DNA of 64,000 nt from Panopea generosa (GCA_029582155.1 CM055895.1:44142578-44206577); one strand, 5' to 3'. Positions 1 through 12,179 are shown, numbered from the stretch's first letter. A program made the numbers and translations. The notes: a model not told the origin generated them from the sequence alone.

Positions 1-444
1 CTTGAAAGAAATGTGACTGTCCATCGCCCGTGGGTTGTTCCGTAGCCCGTTTTATATGACCTTGGAAAAACGCCCATCAAATAAAATTGAGACAATCAGC
101 CACCCCGATAATTGAGTGACTATTCGTTGTAATGGTATGCATTGCCGTATCTTGCTGCTCTTGCTGCTTAAACAATAAAGGAACTAGACAGCAGCAGAAC
201 TAGAAAGGATATGGAAGGTGGTCTTGTCTAATGCCATTTATTTTTATTAATGTTTTACAGTTATTGTGTTGTAAATAACCTCTAACTCAGCTGTGTATTT
301 TTCAAAGAAAATTAACTCTTTCAGTTTTGCCCCAAAAACCCGCAACACGGTTATCACCCTTCCATTATAAAAGGTGCCTATTCGTTTACTGCGTAGCGTT
401 TTTTATATAATCGCTGATGAATTAGTTTTGTTTGAATATTTACG
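1..444. other. No recognisable feature
   Basis: AT-rich sequence without a supported open frame or a repeat that I can match elsewhere in the window. Confidence 0.5.
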
Positions 445-920
445 TTATCTGTATGCCATATGCTAACAGACGATCAGTAGCTTAACTAACCACTCTTTCA
501 TCGAAACCTGGAAGGTTTACTAGTACATTCATGTCCGCAAATGATGATTACAACATCGATATACTGTTTACTAGACTGATGCAGAGTTCAAATAATTGAA
601 ATTCTAAGCTTTTGTGAATAGTATTGATTGATTGAATATTTAGCGTCATTTTATGCCATCGAGGGCTAACAGACGATCAGTTTACCTACCCACTGTTATC
701 TGGGATCCTGAAAGGTTAACAAGTATTCGAGCACACCCCATTTCCGCAAGTCACTGATAACTTTGCCACTTCAATCAGCGGTGATATACGAAATACAATG
801 AAGCACAATGTCGTTTATCAATCATAAAATTATAGATTAATGCTGGGCGGGGATTCGAACACAGGGCCCCTGGTTTAATATTTAGACTTACCAAACGAGC
901 TAACTGGGTTCGGTTTGGTG
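445..920 (-). mobile_element. tRNA-derived SINE, family A, old copy
   Basis: A composite interspersed repeat. The stretch from about 545 to 835 matches 46570-46900, sharing TTTAGCGT, GCCATCGAGGGCTAACAGA and CAACATCGATATACT-like blocks. The right end (about 838-917) is a tRNA-like head on the minus strand: GGGGATTCGAAC is the reverse complement of a pol III B box, and GAGCTAACTGGGTT lies where the A box would be. A shorter relic of the same GCTAACAGACGATCAG block sits at 463-560, so two partial copies may be joined here. Family knowledge: SINEs are non-coding, transcribed by RNA polymerase III and mobilised by a partner LINE. The head is decayed, so activity is unlikely. Confidence 0.65.
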
Positions 921-2394
921 AATTTAAAAAGGGTGTTTTTACCCAATATAATTTCTTGTACTTTTCTCCGACTGTTACTTAATGTATGTTATCATGAGCG
1001 GCCACCATATGATAAGTTGTTTCATTGTTTTTCTTATTTTCATAATGTATATTCCTTGTTTTTATTTTTTGTGGGGTGTTGTTTTCAAGCAGCATCTATT
1101 ATAGTTGTAACACTGTATCACCGCTGACATATTCATGTTTTTTCTCAAACAAATGGAAGTTTTTACGAGTGTAAAATTGATTACCGCAATTGTTCAATAT
1201 CATTATAACTGATAATTACTTAGCTGTAATGAAAAAATACATCACTCACATGGATTATGAAAAATAGCCAATTGGTGAATATGGGAATAAAATGGAACGA
1301 TTACCAGCTAAATGTTATATTAAAGCTGTCTTTTTTTCGAAGTCGGTCAAATTTTTTTATTATCTTTGTGGTAGTGTCACACCGTCTCTCCATTTAGAGG
1401 ATAAACTAACGTTTCATAATAAACTTTCAATTTGGCACAAAATTTCTATCATAACATTAAAGGAAGTATGTTAAGATTTTTTTTAAAATTGTAGAATTGA
1501 CTAAAAATACCCAAAATAGCACGCCCATATTTACTCACTGACCTCATATTGCCGTAATGATATATTATGTATATTTAAACCTACCAAAATAAGATATTGA
1601 AAAGGGATTTCCTAATTTGGAAATAAAAGTGTGTTGGACATTAATAATCATTTGCAGTCAATATATTGTTGATATGCATGATGCTTGTTTCGTTGTTTTG
1701 ATTTTTCACCATTGTAGTTTCGTTGTTTCAACTTTAAGTTTACTTAATTTAATAAATGTGCCACGATGGCCAAAAAGGGACACCATAGGATATAGGGTAA
1801 TTAATTCCAATACTCTCCATTCACCACGGAGAGTGCCGGAATTGTCACCGGGTGGTTTCCGACGATGCATCGAATACAGACCCTCTGTTTTGTCTATTTG
1901 CTGTAAGTCGGCTAACTTTTGTTCCCGTTAATGAAAAAAAACAGCTCCAAGATTTTAGAAACATAGTATAATGTCCTTCAACCAGGTAAAAACGTGCATC
2001 TTCGTGTTAAAGAATAGTTATGCTAATAAAGAAATCCAGATAAGACAAATGGAGATACACTCTATATAAAATAATTAGAATTAGTTTTTTTTTGTCGAAA
2101 TTGCTCTAATTTTGATAAGATAATAACATCTTACCAGTATATAAAGCAAACAACTCTCATTGTAACATAATTCAAACAGATATATCGGCTCCACTACGGA
2201 GGTCTCGTAGAATAAATGGCCTTTTCTAAATGATTTCTTTGCAGCGGTTGCCAGGTACTATTATACAATTAGTCAGTTTTATAAGTTTGGTTTAAAACAC
2301 CTTTAAATCAGGATCGGATTATACTACCATAATGAGAATGCCATCGTTTCGAATCTCAATAATCACTTTTATTTAGGATAGCTCCGTGTGATTA
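921..2394. other. Gene-free AT-rich stretch with a diverged repeat and a small hairpin
   Basis: No credible gene. About 1320-1620 weakly resembles 24300-24560 (shared order of tCACTGACC, gcc, AAAAGGG and tttCC blocks), which suggests an old dispersed repeat. A 7-bp perfect stem, ACTCTCC at 1812-1818 with GGAGAGT at 1828-1834, is the only structure I noticed. Confidence 0.35.
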
Positions 2395-2490
2395 GGCGAT
2401 GGAAGCCGTGTGGCAACCCTTACAATAACAAAAACCCTTAGATACACTAATAATATAAGGGGTTTTGTTACACTTAGGGCTGCCCCAAAG
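2395..2490. repeat. Inverted pair of 48-bp array monomers
   Basis: One monomer of the 4.9-6.1 kb array lies here in reverse orientation (GGCAACCCTTACAATAACA, then AAACCCTTAGATACAC). It is followed at once by a forward one (GGGGTTTTGTTACACTTAGG, then GCTGCC). The flank at 2515-2720 (TATAATGTGAAAGCCGAT / TGTAATGTGATAGCCGAC) resembles the sequence just before the array at 4800-4880, so this looks like a seed or relic of the same element. Confidence 0.6.
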
Positions 2491-3412
2491 CCTGTTGTCA
2501 GAATGTTATACTGTTTAAAGTAATTTTGATAGCGTGCTATAATGTGAAAGCCGATAGTCCAAATGTTTAACTTCATTAAGTTTCAGGTGATTAATCTTAA
2601 AGTTTTAACATGAAAGCTTTGACGTAGTTTCTCACAGTATTTTAAATAAGAACTCATTTTGATAAGATCATTTTAAAGAATGTTATAATTATTTATGCTG
2701 TAATGTGATAGCCGACGTCCCGGTTCATATAAATAACTAAGGTTACACTGTATACGTTGTCGCGCCCAGGAAATAGATACTTATAAAGATTATCATCAAG
2801 TAGGTAATATATGATGGTATGCTAATACAATGTGTTTTGAATAAAGAATATAAGGATAAAATGGGTCATGTTTAAAGTCTAATGACAGAGTGGATGATTT
2901 AGGGCGTACAATTTTTATGGTTGATATCATTTTAGAATGAGCAAAGTTTGATAATATTTTAAGGTCGAATTTTCCCGGATTAATATCGGCTTAATCAAGT
3001 TGAGTTATAACGGCAGGGTTTTTATGTTATCCTTGTGTTGAATTATTTATATATCTATATATATTTTTTACAAATACAATATTAGTTGTGACCACGCCCA
3101 TAACGGGTTAAGGTACACGATAACGAGATGCTCCCTGGCTATCAGGAAGACGCTATCATAGACATGAAGTGTTGACATGCATGTCACGATTTTCACAAAC
3201 AATTTTAATTTCTTCTTTGTTCATACATTTCGTCAAACAATGACACCGTGTTATACTGTATAAGCTACAGGCATGTGCTAACAGTTCTAATAAGCATGTC
3301 TCAGTTGGATACTAGGGTACAAACTGGTTACATATTCTATGGGAGTTCAAAGGGGGGATGCTATTGTATAAATATATATAAACATGTGATGAATCTACCG
3401 CTTGATTTGTGT
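2491..3412. other. No gene; AT-rich
   Basis: Two related pieces around 2515-2580 and 2640-2720 share a TGTAATGTGATAGCCGA-like block. Nothing else is recognised. Confidence 0.35.
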
Positions 3413-3460
3413 TATAATAATAATAATAATAATAATAATTATAATAATAACAATAATAAA
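3413..3460. repeat. (AAT)n microsatellite
   Basis: About 16 trinucleotide repeats (ATAATAATA...) with two interruptions near the right end. Confidence 0.95.
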
Positions 3461-3584
3461 ACACAGTTAACCCTGCCTTAGGCAGTCATTAAATGGAAAA
3501 AAACAAAAATTACTAAAGGCAGGTGGATGCTTAATACAGGCTAATTAGAATATCATAACATTTGTAAATAGATACAGCGGCTCG

Positions 3585-3735
3585 TAGTCTTCCTGGGTAG
3601 AACAAGTACTAATCATATGCGGAAAAAAGTGTCTTGCTCAAAGACAAAGTAGCCACATAGCCGTGGCGGAGGATCGAACCTACGAACCTCCAAACATGGA
3701 TTCGGTGCTCTAACACTAGACTACGCGCTCAACAA
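3585..3735 (-). mobile_element. tRNA-derived SINE, family D
   Basis: Shares its layout with 33965-34110 and 35455-35600. A body block GTACTAATCATATG and GTCTTGCTCAAAGACA is followed by a reverse-complement tRNA-like head (GGATCGAACCTACGAACCTC ... CTCTAACACTAGACTACGCG). Read on the minus strand, the head gives a TAGTCTAGTGTTAGAGC A box and a GGTTCGATCC B box, with the body downstream, which is the usual SINE order. Confidence 0.75.
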
Positions 3736-4124
3736 ACTTAATAGCCGCTGTTTACTAGTAGGACAATTGGTTGCTTAATACAGGTACAGGTGACAACGAA
3801 TACAGTTTTGACTGTAATAGTAAAATCACATTGGCTGAAGGCAGGTCATGGCATAGGAGTTTGACACATTACGTAAAATTATCACATAGTACGATTTTCT
3901 TTGGGTTAACAGGAGTATGGCCGGTTTTTTTTTTGTAAGTGGCATTTAACTCGCGTGGCGGAAACCCGGTTCTCCCTGTTGCATTGCACTCAACTCTGGA
4001 ACCTTTTTGGCATTTGCTAGCTGATTATATATTAAGCACCGTTGACGCCGTAACGTATAAGTAGGTTTACAATTAACTGTGTGCTTTTTGGGGGAGCCGC
4101 GCCATTGTGCAAACAATACATGTT

Positions 4125-4312
4125 TAGAGGACGGGGGTCCTCCGTGTACAAGTGGTCTAAAGAACCGTCTAAAATTCACTACTCTCGTAGGTTCGAATCC
4201 CGCTGGCTCAAACAAAAATATGGGAGAAAGTTTGCCGTTTGCTTGCGAAAGGACGGCTGCTCTACTCAGATTCATTCTGAGGTATGTATTCACCAATTGA
4301 ACTAGATATGCC
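4125..4312 (+). mobile_element. tRNA-derived SINE, family C, tRNA-Leu/Ser-like head
   Basis: The head reads on the plus strand (TACAAGTGGTCTAAAGAACCG as A-box region, then TAGGTTCGAATCCCG as B box at about 4191-4205). The spacing fits a class II tRNA with a long variable arm. The body (GAGAAAGTTTGCCGTTTGCTT, CAGATTCATTCTGAGG) matches in inverted orientation the copies at 21750-21965 and 25110-25310. Short open frames on both strands here are by-products. Confidence 0.7.
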
Positions 4313-4875
4313 ATAAATAACCTGAAATGTGTTGGAAATTGCGTTATGCCTCATTAAAAAAAGTTAGTTTCTGAACTAATTGTTAAGATATAGTATACAT
4401 AGCACAGTTCTTACACAGTATTCTGTCCTCTGTAATGCGCAGTCGTTACGGTAACATATATTTTACAACAGCCTATATATTTAATAAATAAAATATGTTG
4501 TTACAAAATAAACATGCAAGCCCAATATCTATCATTTTGCCAAAGGGCATAACCCTGCTTATGTCGTCGTGATGAAGCACTGCAGTCTTGATAACCGAAA
4601 AATCATACGCGACAGGGACTACTTTTTATTCCTCAACTTTCATATATATGCCAGCTGAAAAAAACAACAATACAATTATATTGTTAATATTGTTATATGA
4701 CATTTTTTTTACAAAATGTTGCATGAAATAAACCAGACGCTACAAGAATATCAATTAAATCGGGAAGCCGTTTGAACATTTGCTAAAGTCCCGCTGTCAG
4801 TACTTTCAAATACTTTTATTTATAGCATTTTAGTAAAATATGATTAATAAAATGAAATAAGTTATCATTATGCTG

Positions 4876-6075
4876 TAATGTTACACGAAGGTTTTTTGTT
4901 ACACTAAGGGTTGTCACAGATATTTGTTACACTAAGGGGTTTTGTTACACTATGGGTTGCCACAGCGGTATGTTACACTAAGGGTTTCTGTTACACCAAG
5001 TGATGACACAGCGGTATGTTACACTAAGGGTTTCTGTTTCACTAAGGGTTGCCACAGCGGTATGTTACATTGAGAGGTTTTGCTTCACTAAGGGTTGCCA
5101 TAGTGGTATGCTACACTAAGGTGTTTTAATACACTAAGGATTGCCATAGTGGAATGTTACACTAATGAGTTCTGCTTCATTAAGCGTTGTCACAGTGGTA
5201 TGTTACACTAATGGGTTTTGCTTCACTAAGGGTTGCCACAACGGTATGTTACACTAAGGTGTTTTTGTATCACTAAGGGTCGCCACAGTGGTATGTTACA
5301 CTAAGATGTTTTTGTTACACTAAGGATTGCCATAGTGGTATGTTACACTAAGGTGTTTTTGTTACACTAAGGGTTGCAAAAGTGGTATGTTACACTGAGG
5401 TGTTTTTCTGACACTAAGGGTTGCCATTGTGGTATGTTACTCTAATGGGTTTTGGTCCACTAAGGGTTGCTTTAGTGGTATGTAACACTTATGGGTTTTG
5501 CTTCACTTAAGGTTGCAACAGCGCTATGTTACAATAAGTTGTTTTTGTTACACTAAGGGTTGCCATAGCGGTATGTTACACTAATAGGTTTTGCTTCACT
5601 AAGGGTTGCCATATTGGTATGTTACACCAAGGGGATTTGCTTCACTAAGAGTTGCCAAGGTGGTATGTTACCCTAATGGGTTTAGCTTCACTTAAGGTTG
5701 CCACAGTGGTATGTTACACTAAGGTGTTTTTTACACTAAGGGTTGCCATAGTGGTATGTTACCATTATGGGTTTTGCTTCACTAAGGGCTGTCATAGTGG
5801 TTTGTTACACAAAGGTGTTTTTGTTACACTAAGGGTTGCCACAGTGGTTTGTTACACTAAGGTTTTTGTTACACTTAGGTTTACCATAGTGATATGCTAC
5901 ACTTAGGGTTTTTGTTTCACTAAGGGTTGTCACCGCTACAGCGGTATGTTGCACTAAGGGTTTTTGTTACACTAAGGGTTGTCACAGCGGTATGTAACAC
6001 TAAGAGCTTTTGTTTCACTAAGAGTTGCCACAGCGGTATGTTACACTAAGGGTTTTTGTTACAATAAGGGTTGTC
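4876..6075. repeat. Tandem array, ~48-bp monomer, ~25 copies
   Basis: Each unit contains two related halves: GTTACACTAAGG(G/T)GTTTTTG and GTTACACTAAGGGTTGCCACAGTGGTAT. Monomers differ by substitutions and small indels, so the array is not freshly expanded. Short open frames inside are artefacts of the repeat. Confidence 0.92.
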
Positions 6076-6429
6076 TCCTGATGGTGAGAAGGCTACATCT
6101 CAATTTGCTCTTCGTCATCATATTAGGCCTGACAAAAATACATCTGCTTAGGGTAACTCAACCGACCCTAAAATTTAATTTCGACCTTACGCTTTGTTTC
6201 GTCTTTGAAAAAAAATAATGTAAAAATATGAAAAAAATGCGGAGTAAATGTGCACAATGTGTCCAAAAATATATTTGTACTGTTCTTTATTGATTTATTA
6301 CCATAATCAGTTTTTTTGTAGAACAGAATACACAAGTTAAAATCAATTTGCTTATATAATTCATTATTTTCTCCTTGTAAAAAAAGAGAAAAAAAAAGTA
6401 GAAAAGTACATCAAGTACTGTAGATTAGA

Positions 6430-6600
6430 TTGCTATTCGACGGTATGGATTGTTGTACAGCGCAAAGCGCCGCTTTCAACAGTTTTCCAGTTACATTGCC
6501 TTGGTGTGTACTTGAAACAGTTTCAAAGCGCTGTCACACTTGAGTTTGATGCCACACATCAAATATAGAATTAATGCAGGATACCATCAACGCTGTTTGT
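6430..6600 (-). mobile_element. SINE family B relic (tail half only)
   Basis: GTACTTGAAACAGTTTC, AAGCGCTGTCACACTTGAG and ATGCCACACATC align with 8140-8200 and 62395-62450. No tRNA-like head follows. This is a diverged fragment, with the head missing on the right side. Confidence 0.55.
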
Positions 6601-8060
6601 ATTGTCGATTTTTATGCTCAAGGACTTATAAATGAATTCTATCTATATCTAATGTCCACATTATGTTTCAATAACGTATACATATTTATATTACTGGTTT
6701 TCTCTTAAAAGGGAGGTAATGTCCGATGGATTCTTCCTCTGAATTGGAAATTAGTTTTCAAGTCAAATCAGGGAGAGTGTTTTTAAAAATATAACTGGAA
6801 AACTTTTCAAATGGTAGGTTGGTATTAATAAATGACAAGAAAACAGGTGTTAGGATAACATCTTATTTAAAATTTATCGTGTATGATGTATTAAGTTTAT
6901 TAACAAGTATTAATATACTGTGGAAATATATAACCACACACTAAACATAATCTTTCAATCAAACTTTCACCAACACTAGCCTGTGTAAAATACATCAGGA
7001 GGTAGTAGATACCAAGCTAGCATAATTTCTCTAATTTATTATGTACATTTTTCATCATATTATTTGCTTTCGTCTTAAAGTAATTTTAAATCATTCCAGC
7101 ATAATTAACCCTTATAATGTCTGATTCTCGAAACTACTATTGTCAGGTCGCTTTTGGATAGGAATCATCATTTGCAGTCAATTTCTGACAGGAGTGTACA
7201 TTATAAGTAGAGCGTAAGAGGGAGGCGTATGCACTTTGTTGTAGTTAGTTATAGCATAGCCCCTTATAGACTATATACATAAATATATCCTTTGCAAATA
7301 TATATATATATAATATAATAATGGGAAGGGATCCTTCTCAAACACTATTACTTATAAATGTATAAATTAAAATATACTAGCAAACAGTGTATCATCGTCT
7401 TCTACAGTTCAATTTATAGACCCTACACAAAACACGCTACAGTGTCGATTTTTTCATTCAATCATATTCCATGGCCAATCTAAGGTACACAATCTAAGGT
7501 TTCCATGGCGTAGTAATTTCATATACATTCAACATACGCCATTTACATTTAACAGATGTCAAACACACATTTGAAACAAACAGATAAATATTAATTTGTT
7601 CGGGTACCTAAATTAAGTTTTTTATTTGTCTTTATATATTGAACATAATGTACTTTTTGGAAATTCTTTGCACTATATTTTGGTGTGTTGATAAACTGTG
7701 TTATTAGGTATTTACACTTTCGACGGAGCTTCAAAATTCCACAGGTCAACACTGGTGAGTTGCTTACATAACCCACAAAAAATTGCCTACCCGCCTACCT
7801 ACCTTATTTAATTGGAGTGTGGGGGTGTGTAAATTAAAGTAGGTCTGTCGGACTTTTATTAACTAATGCAGCAGTCTCACATGTGCTTGTTGTAAAAGTA
7901 CGTTTATGCCCGGGTACTAATTTAGAAAAAGACACAATAAATGCTAAAGATAGAAGGTGCTTCGAAATGTTTGATAAAGTCAAACTACTCTTTCATTGTT
8001 ATGAATAAAGTTATAATGCTGTTTAAAAATATAACCCTGGAGTTTCACCAGAACAATAAA
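6601..8060. other. No gene; AT-rich with short (TA)n
   Basis: Apart from a TA-rich run at about 7298-7316, nothing is recognised. A minus-strand open frame of 61 codons at 7591-7776 has no recognisable motif. Confidence 0.4.
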
Positions 8061-8061
8061 A

Positions 8062-8385
8062 GAATAGATGTTGTTGTTGTACGGTGTTGAGTGTCGCTTA
8101 CAACGCTTTTTCAGTTATAACGTGACGTTGTATACTTGAGACAGTATTATGAGCGCTGCCGCACTGGAGTATCAAGCCACAGAAACATGGTATGATACCC
8201 ACCGTGTAACATTATACTGACACCGGGCCGATCAGACTTATAACTATCTTAAATGCTGAACGCAAAGCGAGTTAGCTTCCAGTACCATTTTTCAAGTCTT
8301 TTGTATGACCCGGCCGGGGATCGAACCCAAGACATGCTGCATGCAAAGCTGACATACTACCACTCTAACCCCGCTGTGGTAGAAT
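8062..8385 (-). mobile_element. tRNA-derived SINE, family B, near full length
   Basis: This copy and 62365-62640 define family B. Plus-strand order: TTGTTGTTGTACGGTGTTGA, then CTTGAGACAGTATTATGAGC, GCTGCCGCACTGGAGTATC, ATGGTATGATACCCACC, CACCGGGCCGATCAGAC, then GACCCGGCCGGGGATCGAAC. The last block is the reverse complement of a B box (GTTCGATCCCCGG) and is followed by a decayed A-box region (TACCACTCTAACCCC). The transcript would therefore read on the minus strand with the GTTGTTG segment as its 3' tail. That tail segment is the unit amplified at 13.9-17.9 kb. Confidence 0.8.
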
Positions 8386-8727
8386 AAAAGAGAATACAAC
8401 GCTAAGTATTGGGGTATAGATTACGATTACGAATGGAACAAACTCCCTTTATAATCGATTCCAAACTAACATAAATATCCATATTTAATATCAATTAATA
8501 GTTCTTGTGCTACTGCAATACTGCTTGAAGTGATATAATGCCGCGCGGTACAAAAGAACATATTCAATTAGACGGCATTGTGACATTGTCCCATACACAT
8601 TTATTTCAAATACAATAAAAATATTGTGCATTGCTTCACTGGTATAAAACTAGTTATACTAAACGTCTATGAAACGTTCTGATACCACCTCGTAGATAAT
8701 CGTATTTAAAGAAACGTTAAGCAGGAA

Positions 8728-8904
8728 GCCGTCAGTATGGTCCTAAAACATGTGTACGAGTGCACCCAGCCCTGCTCTTACCCTTGTTGACACATACAAC
8801 GAGACGAGATAGAGACATGGTAAATAAAAGTCTCCCCGCCTGATTATTTTCTACCGGTAAGCTCAGTCGGTAGCACGCCTGACTTTAAATTGATGGGTCG
8901 CGAG
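8728..8904 (+). mobile_element. SINE family A, interrupted in the B box by a LINE
   Basis: The leader (GCAGGAAGCCGTCAGTATGG, CAACGAGACGAGATAGAG, AAAGTCTCCCCGCCTGATTA) is the reverse complement of 46975-47105. It is followed by a tRNA-like head: AAGCTCAGTCGGTAGCACG is an A box, then GATGGGTCGCGAG. The next bases should complete a B box (GTTCGAATCC), but at 8905 the sequence changes to TAAGTAAGTAAG, the tail of a minus-strand LINE. No continuation of the SINE was found beyond 10.1 kb. Confidence 0.75.
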
Positions 8905-10115
8905 TAAGTAAGTAAGTAATTTCTTTATTTAAAGAGGGCAACTCAATTGATAAACCAATCTTTCTTGAGGCCCTCGTATAAACAAACAGGTACATAGTCA
9001 TTCTCAAAAAAAAAAGGAAATAACTTTCATTCATCTGCTACATACATCACACATTATAGAATTTATACAAAATACTTACAACATGCACATGATACCACCT
9101 CACATCTACGCAAACGTATACGCATACGCATACGCATACACATGCACACAATCTCGCTTTTTGTATTCGTATAAAGAACATATTTCATTTTAGATACACA
9201 TGCAACTGTACATGGATATTTGAATATAATAGGGGAAAAACAACACAACAATAATTGAATCAATACAAACAAAACAAAAATCAAATACTTTTTTACAAAA
9301 ACTAATATCGGTATATGTATTTCTAATTTCAATTTCCTTTTATCAACACAAATACTTACTTGCAAAAACATTTAACGAACACGCGTTTCTTACACTAAGT
9401 GGAAAACTATTCCATATAATTGCACCCGATTATGATAGACTACCTTTAAACAGTTCTATTCTAGGTTTCGGAATAAAGACATTTTTATTTGAGCTTGAGT
9501 GCAATACCATGGATGTATTATTGATTGACTCCCCGAAATTGAATAGTTCACACAAATATGACAGAGCTGTACCATTGACTAAGTTATACATACGTTTTTT
9601 CGTTTGTAGAAAAACAGTTTGATCGATAGACAAAATATTTACTCTTTCAAATGAAATAATTAGACTTTCATATTCGTTTCCTAAAATATATTGCATTCTC
9701 GTCTCTGCCGTTTAATTAACTTATTTATATTTTTTAATTGAAGTATTTCCGCAAACTGTACAACGATAATTGAAATGTGGTTGTATGTATGCTTTGTAAT
9801 ATAACGTTCTATGATTGATAGAAAAATAATCTTTAACCTTTGGTAATAGCCAGATACATGATGAAAATTTGTTTGAGAGAGATTGTAAATGTTTACTCCA
9901 TAGCATGCAGTCGTCAATAAATATTTCAAGGACTTTATCGCCTGTTGTAGTAGTTAATTCTGTACTGTAGTACGTATGTTGTAAACTGATTTGATTTAAA
10001 TGATGTCGTTTCTGAAGAGAGGTGATTAACATTTCTTTGTTTTTGTCAGTATTCAATACCGTACCATTTTGGATGCATCACATATTAAGACGATTAATTG
10101 AAGTTTACCTTTTTA
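8905..10115 (-). pseudogene. 3' end of a CR1/Jockey-like LINE (5' truncated, frameshifted)
   Basis: Minus-strand remnant of the C-terminal part of a non-LTR retrotransposon reverse transcriptase, which copies its own RNA into DNA at the target site. Near 10070 the peptide CIQNGTVLN with KNKEMLI matches the segment that usually follows the FADD box. At 9721-10056 come KVLEIFIDD, LWSKHLQSL, WLLPKVKDYFSINHRTLYYK and AYIQPHFNY. At 9430-9696 come LGNEYESL, SIDQTVFLQ, MYNLVNGTA and SYLCELF, then SFPLSVRNA near 9390. The 3' end carries a (TTAC)n tail on the minus strand at 8905-8920. The endonuclease and catalytic FADD are missing, as expected for 5' truncation. Frames change at about 9700 and 9430, so it is inactive. 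The exact clade is uncertain. Confidence 0.85.
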
Positions 10116-11019
10116 AATATCTATATTTGTTTGTATGTCATATAAAGTTGTATTTTTGTATTTTACGATTCTTTCTTTGCATCGTGTATCATTTGATGAA
10201 ACCTTATTTCGTTCTGTTTGTATTTATCTGTATCCCTGTTTATTTTATATTTATTTTTTCCCTTTACCGGTACAATTTCCTACCATAAACATGATATATC
10301 ATTTATTTCTAAATCTTTTCTACGATTAACTTGAATTCCATATTTTACATCGATTTAGCCATACAGATATTTATCAATTAAATATCATGAGCTCTGTATC
10401 ATTGTATATCACTGGAATCTCTTGGAATAGCGGTAGATAAAACAACGCTTGTGTAAATTGCACTCTGACCGCCGAGCATAATTTAAGTAAGCGGTGTTAA
10501 AGAAAAATACCAGGGAACCACTGTTTAAAGTTTATTTTTTCGATTTATACTTAGATACAAGTGATGCTGTGTTTACTAACAGTGAGTATTATATAGAATT
10601 TGTGTTTTACTAATCTCCATAACATTACTGATCTCTAGGATACATGTATACATCTGCGGTCATTGTTTTTCTGATCATGAAAATGTAATCCGGTATGGCA
10701 GTCAGTGCATGCGTCTCACTTCATGTAAATGAATAATCATAAGTATCCGTACGCTGTCGTTATGCTTTTGGTTATAACTAAATATATGCCACGCATAATT
10801 TGTAGAGATGCATAACCACTATATTCAATTATAACATTATATCTAAGAATTATTAAAAGTTTGTAGAGGAAACTATTCATTTTTTCTTTCTCATAACCTC
10901 TATACGAACTTAAAAGTGACCTTCCCGTGCAGCACATCCAAGCGAATCATCTAAACAACCGAGGTCACACATACTATAAGTTGTGAAAATAGAAATAGAA
11001 AAAGACTTTGTGACTGAGT
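10116..11019. other. No recognisable feature
   Basis: AT-rich, T-biased. An 88-codon plus-strand frame at 10022-10288 is hydrophobic only because of T-rich composition and partly overlaps the LINE relic. Confidence 0.4.
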
Positions 11020-11085
11020 TGGGTATCATACCATGTGTCTGCGGCATGACACTCCAGTATGGCAGCAGCACTTGAATACAGCATT
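11020..11085 (+). mobile_element. SINE family B fragment, inverted relative to the other copies
   Basis: TTGGGTATCATACCATGTG, TCTGCGGCATGACACTCCAG and CAGCAGCACTTGAATACAG are the reverse complement of 62400-62470. No tRNA-like head is present. Confidence 0.65.
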
Positions 11086-11554
11086 AAGCATTAAGAATTT
11101 TGAATTTATAATTAAGAAATAGGAATAAGTAATGAAGCATTAGACAAATTTATATGATCATTTACCATTCAGAACGAAGCACTTGGTGCTATTTTTTAAA
11201 ATTTTGAAATTTAAATAAAGCACATTTAATTGGATATTTCATATTTAGAATCAAGCATTAAAAAATATAAAAAAAAAACTTTTTTTCAACTCGATATTTG
11301 TTTATAAAAACAAATCAATTCTATAGAAAAACAGTTTATAACAATAAATAAACACCATTCCCGCGTTGTTCCTTCAATGCCATGAGCATATTCACCAGGA
11401 GACGATCCAAAACAACCAGTTGCCAGTTGAAAATTCAGATTTTATATTAATATACATCCGTTTTCTATTGTTTATATTGTTTAAACCTTTAAAAATTCCA
11501 AATAACTGGTCATAAATTCATGGTGCTTTTGGAATGCTATAAATTTAACTTTTT

Positions 11555-11620
11555 TCAGCACCAGTGATGTTTTATTGCAGTATTTGCTATGCCAGCATTT
11601 GCTCTTCTCATCTGCAGCAA
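11555..11620. repeat. Dispersed direct repeat, copy 1
   Basis: CACCAGTGATGTTTTATTGC, AGTATTTGCTATGCCAGCAT and TTGCTCTTCTCATCTG recur at 12575-12635 with few differences. This copy is followed directly by LINE coding sequence. Confidence 0.8.
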
Positions 11621-11624
11621 GAAA

Positions 11625-12060
11625 TCACAACCAAATAAATTTATATGGACATCGAACTGTTCATCCACATTTGGAATTGATTTTTTCTCAAATGACAGAA
11701 GCAAATATCATGAATTAGATTTAATGAAAAAAATACAAGAGTTTTCAAACTGTTTAAAAAGGTAGAAGAAACACCATTATCAATTATTGGAAAAATACTT
11801 GTTACTAAAACATTTGCACTACCAAAATTTATCAACCCTCATACAGTCTTAGAATTTCCAAAGCCAGAATTAATCAATTTTAATCAATAAAAGTATGTAT
11901 GATTACTTATGGGACAGTAAACCAGACAAAATTAGTCGAAAAAACATAATACAGGACTACGAAAATCGGGGTCTAAAAATGATCGATGTAAATATGTTTA
12001 TAAAATCAACAAAAACGGGATGGGTCAAAAGAAATAGATTAGTTTCAATATTCATTGTTA
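11625..12060 (+). pseudogene. L1/Tx1-like LINE reverse transcriptase, C-terminal remnant
   Basis: Plus-strand remains of the region downstream of the RT domain in L1/Tx1-type retrotransposons. About 11690-11750 reads FFSNDRSKYHELDLMKKIQE (the LGI-fs...L..K.. segment). After a frame change, about 11775-11835 reads LSIIGKILVTKTFALPKFI (usual form LTLIGKI.I.K...). A stop follows, and 11898-12030 reads YDYLWDSKPDKISRKNIIQD, then YENRGLKMIDVNMFIKSTKT and GWVKRN. These match the typical F.W...P.KI.R..L..DYE.GGLKM.D...F....K..W.KR signature. The catalytic domain is absent and at least one frameshift and one stop are present. It is inactive. Confidence 0.8.
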
Positions 12061-12179
12061 GAATATATAAAAATAGTCTGAATGTTAATATAAAAGTTGT
12101 AAATTTCAACATATCAGTATAGTATAATAGTTCACTCTAATTTTCTTCTATTATGTTTTGGACAATATGTATGTGTATA

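Noticed and set aside
4079..4314. Overlapping plus and minus frames of 73-122 codons
   Set aside because: They cover a SINE C copy with a tRNA-like head, which explains the sequence.
9063..9371. 102-codon minus-strand protein
   Set aside because: It is the 3' non-coding part of the LINE relic, and the Arg/Met-rich end comes from a simple ACGCAT repeat.
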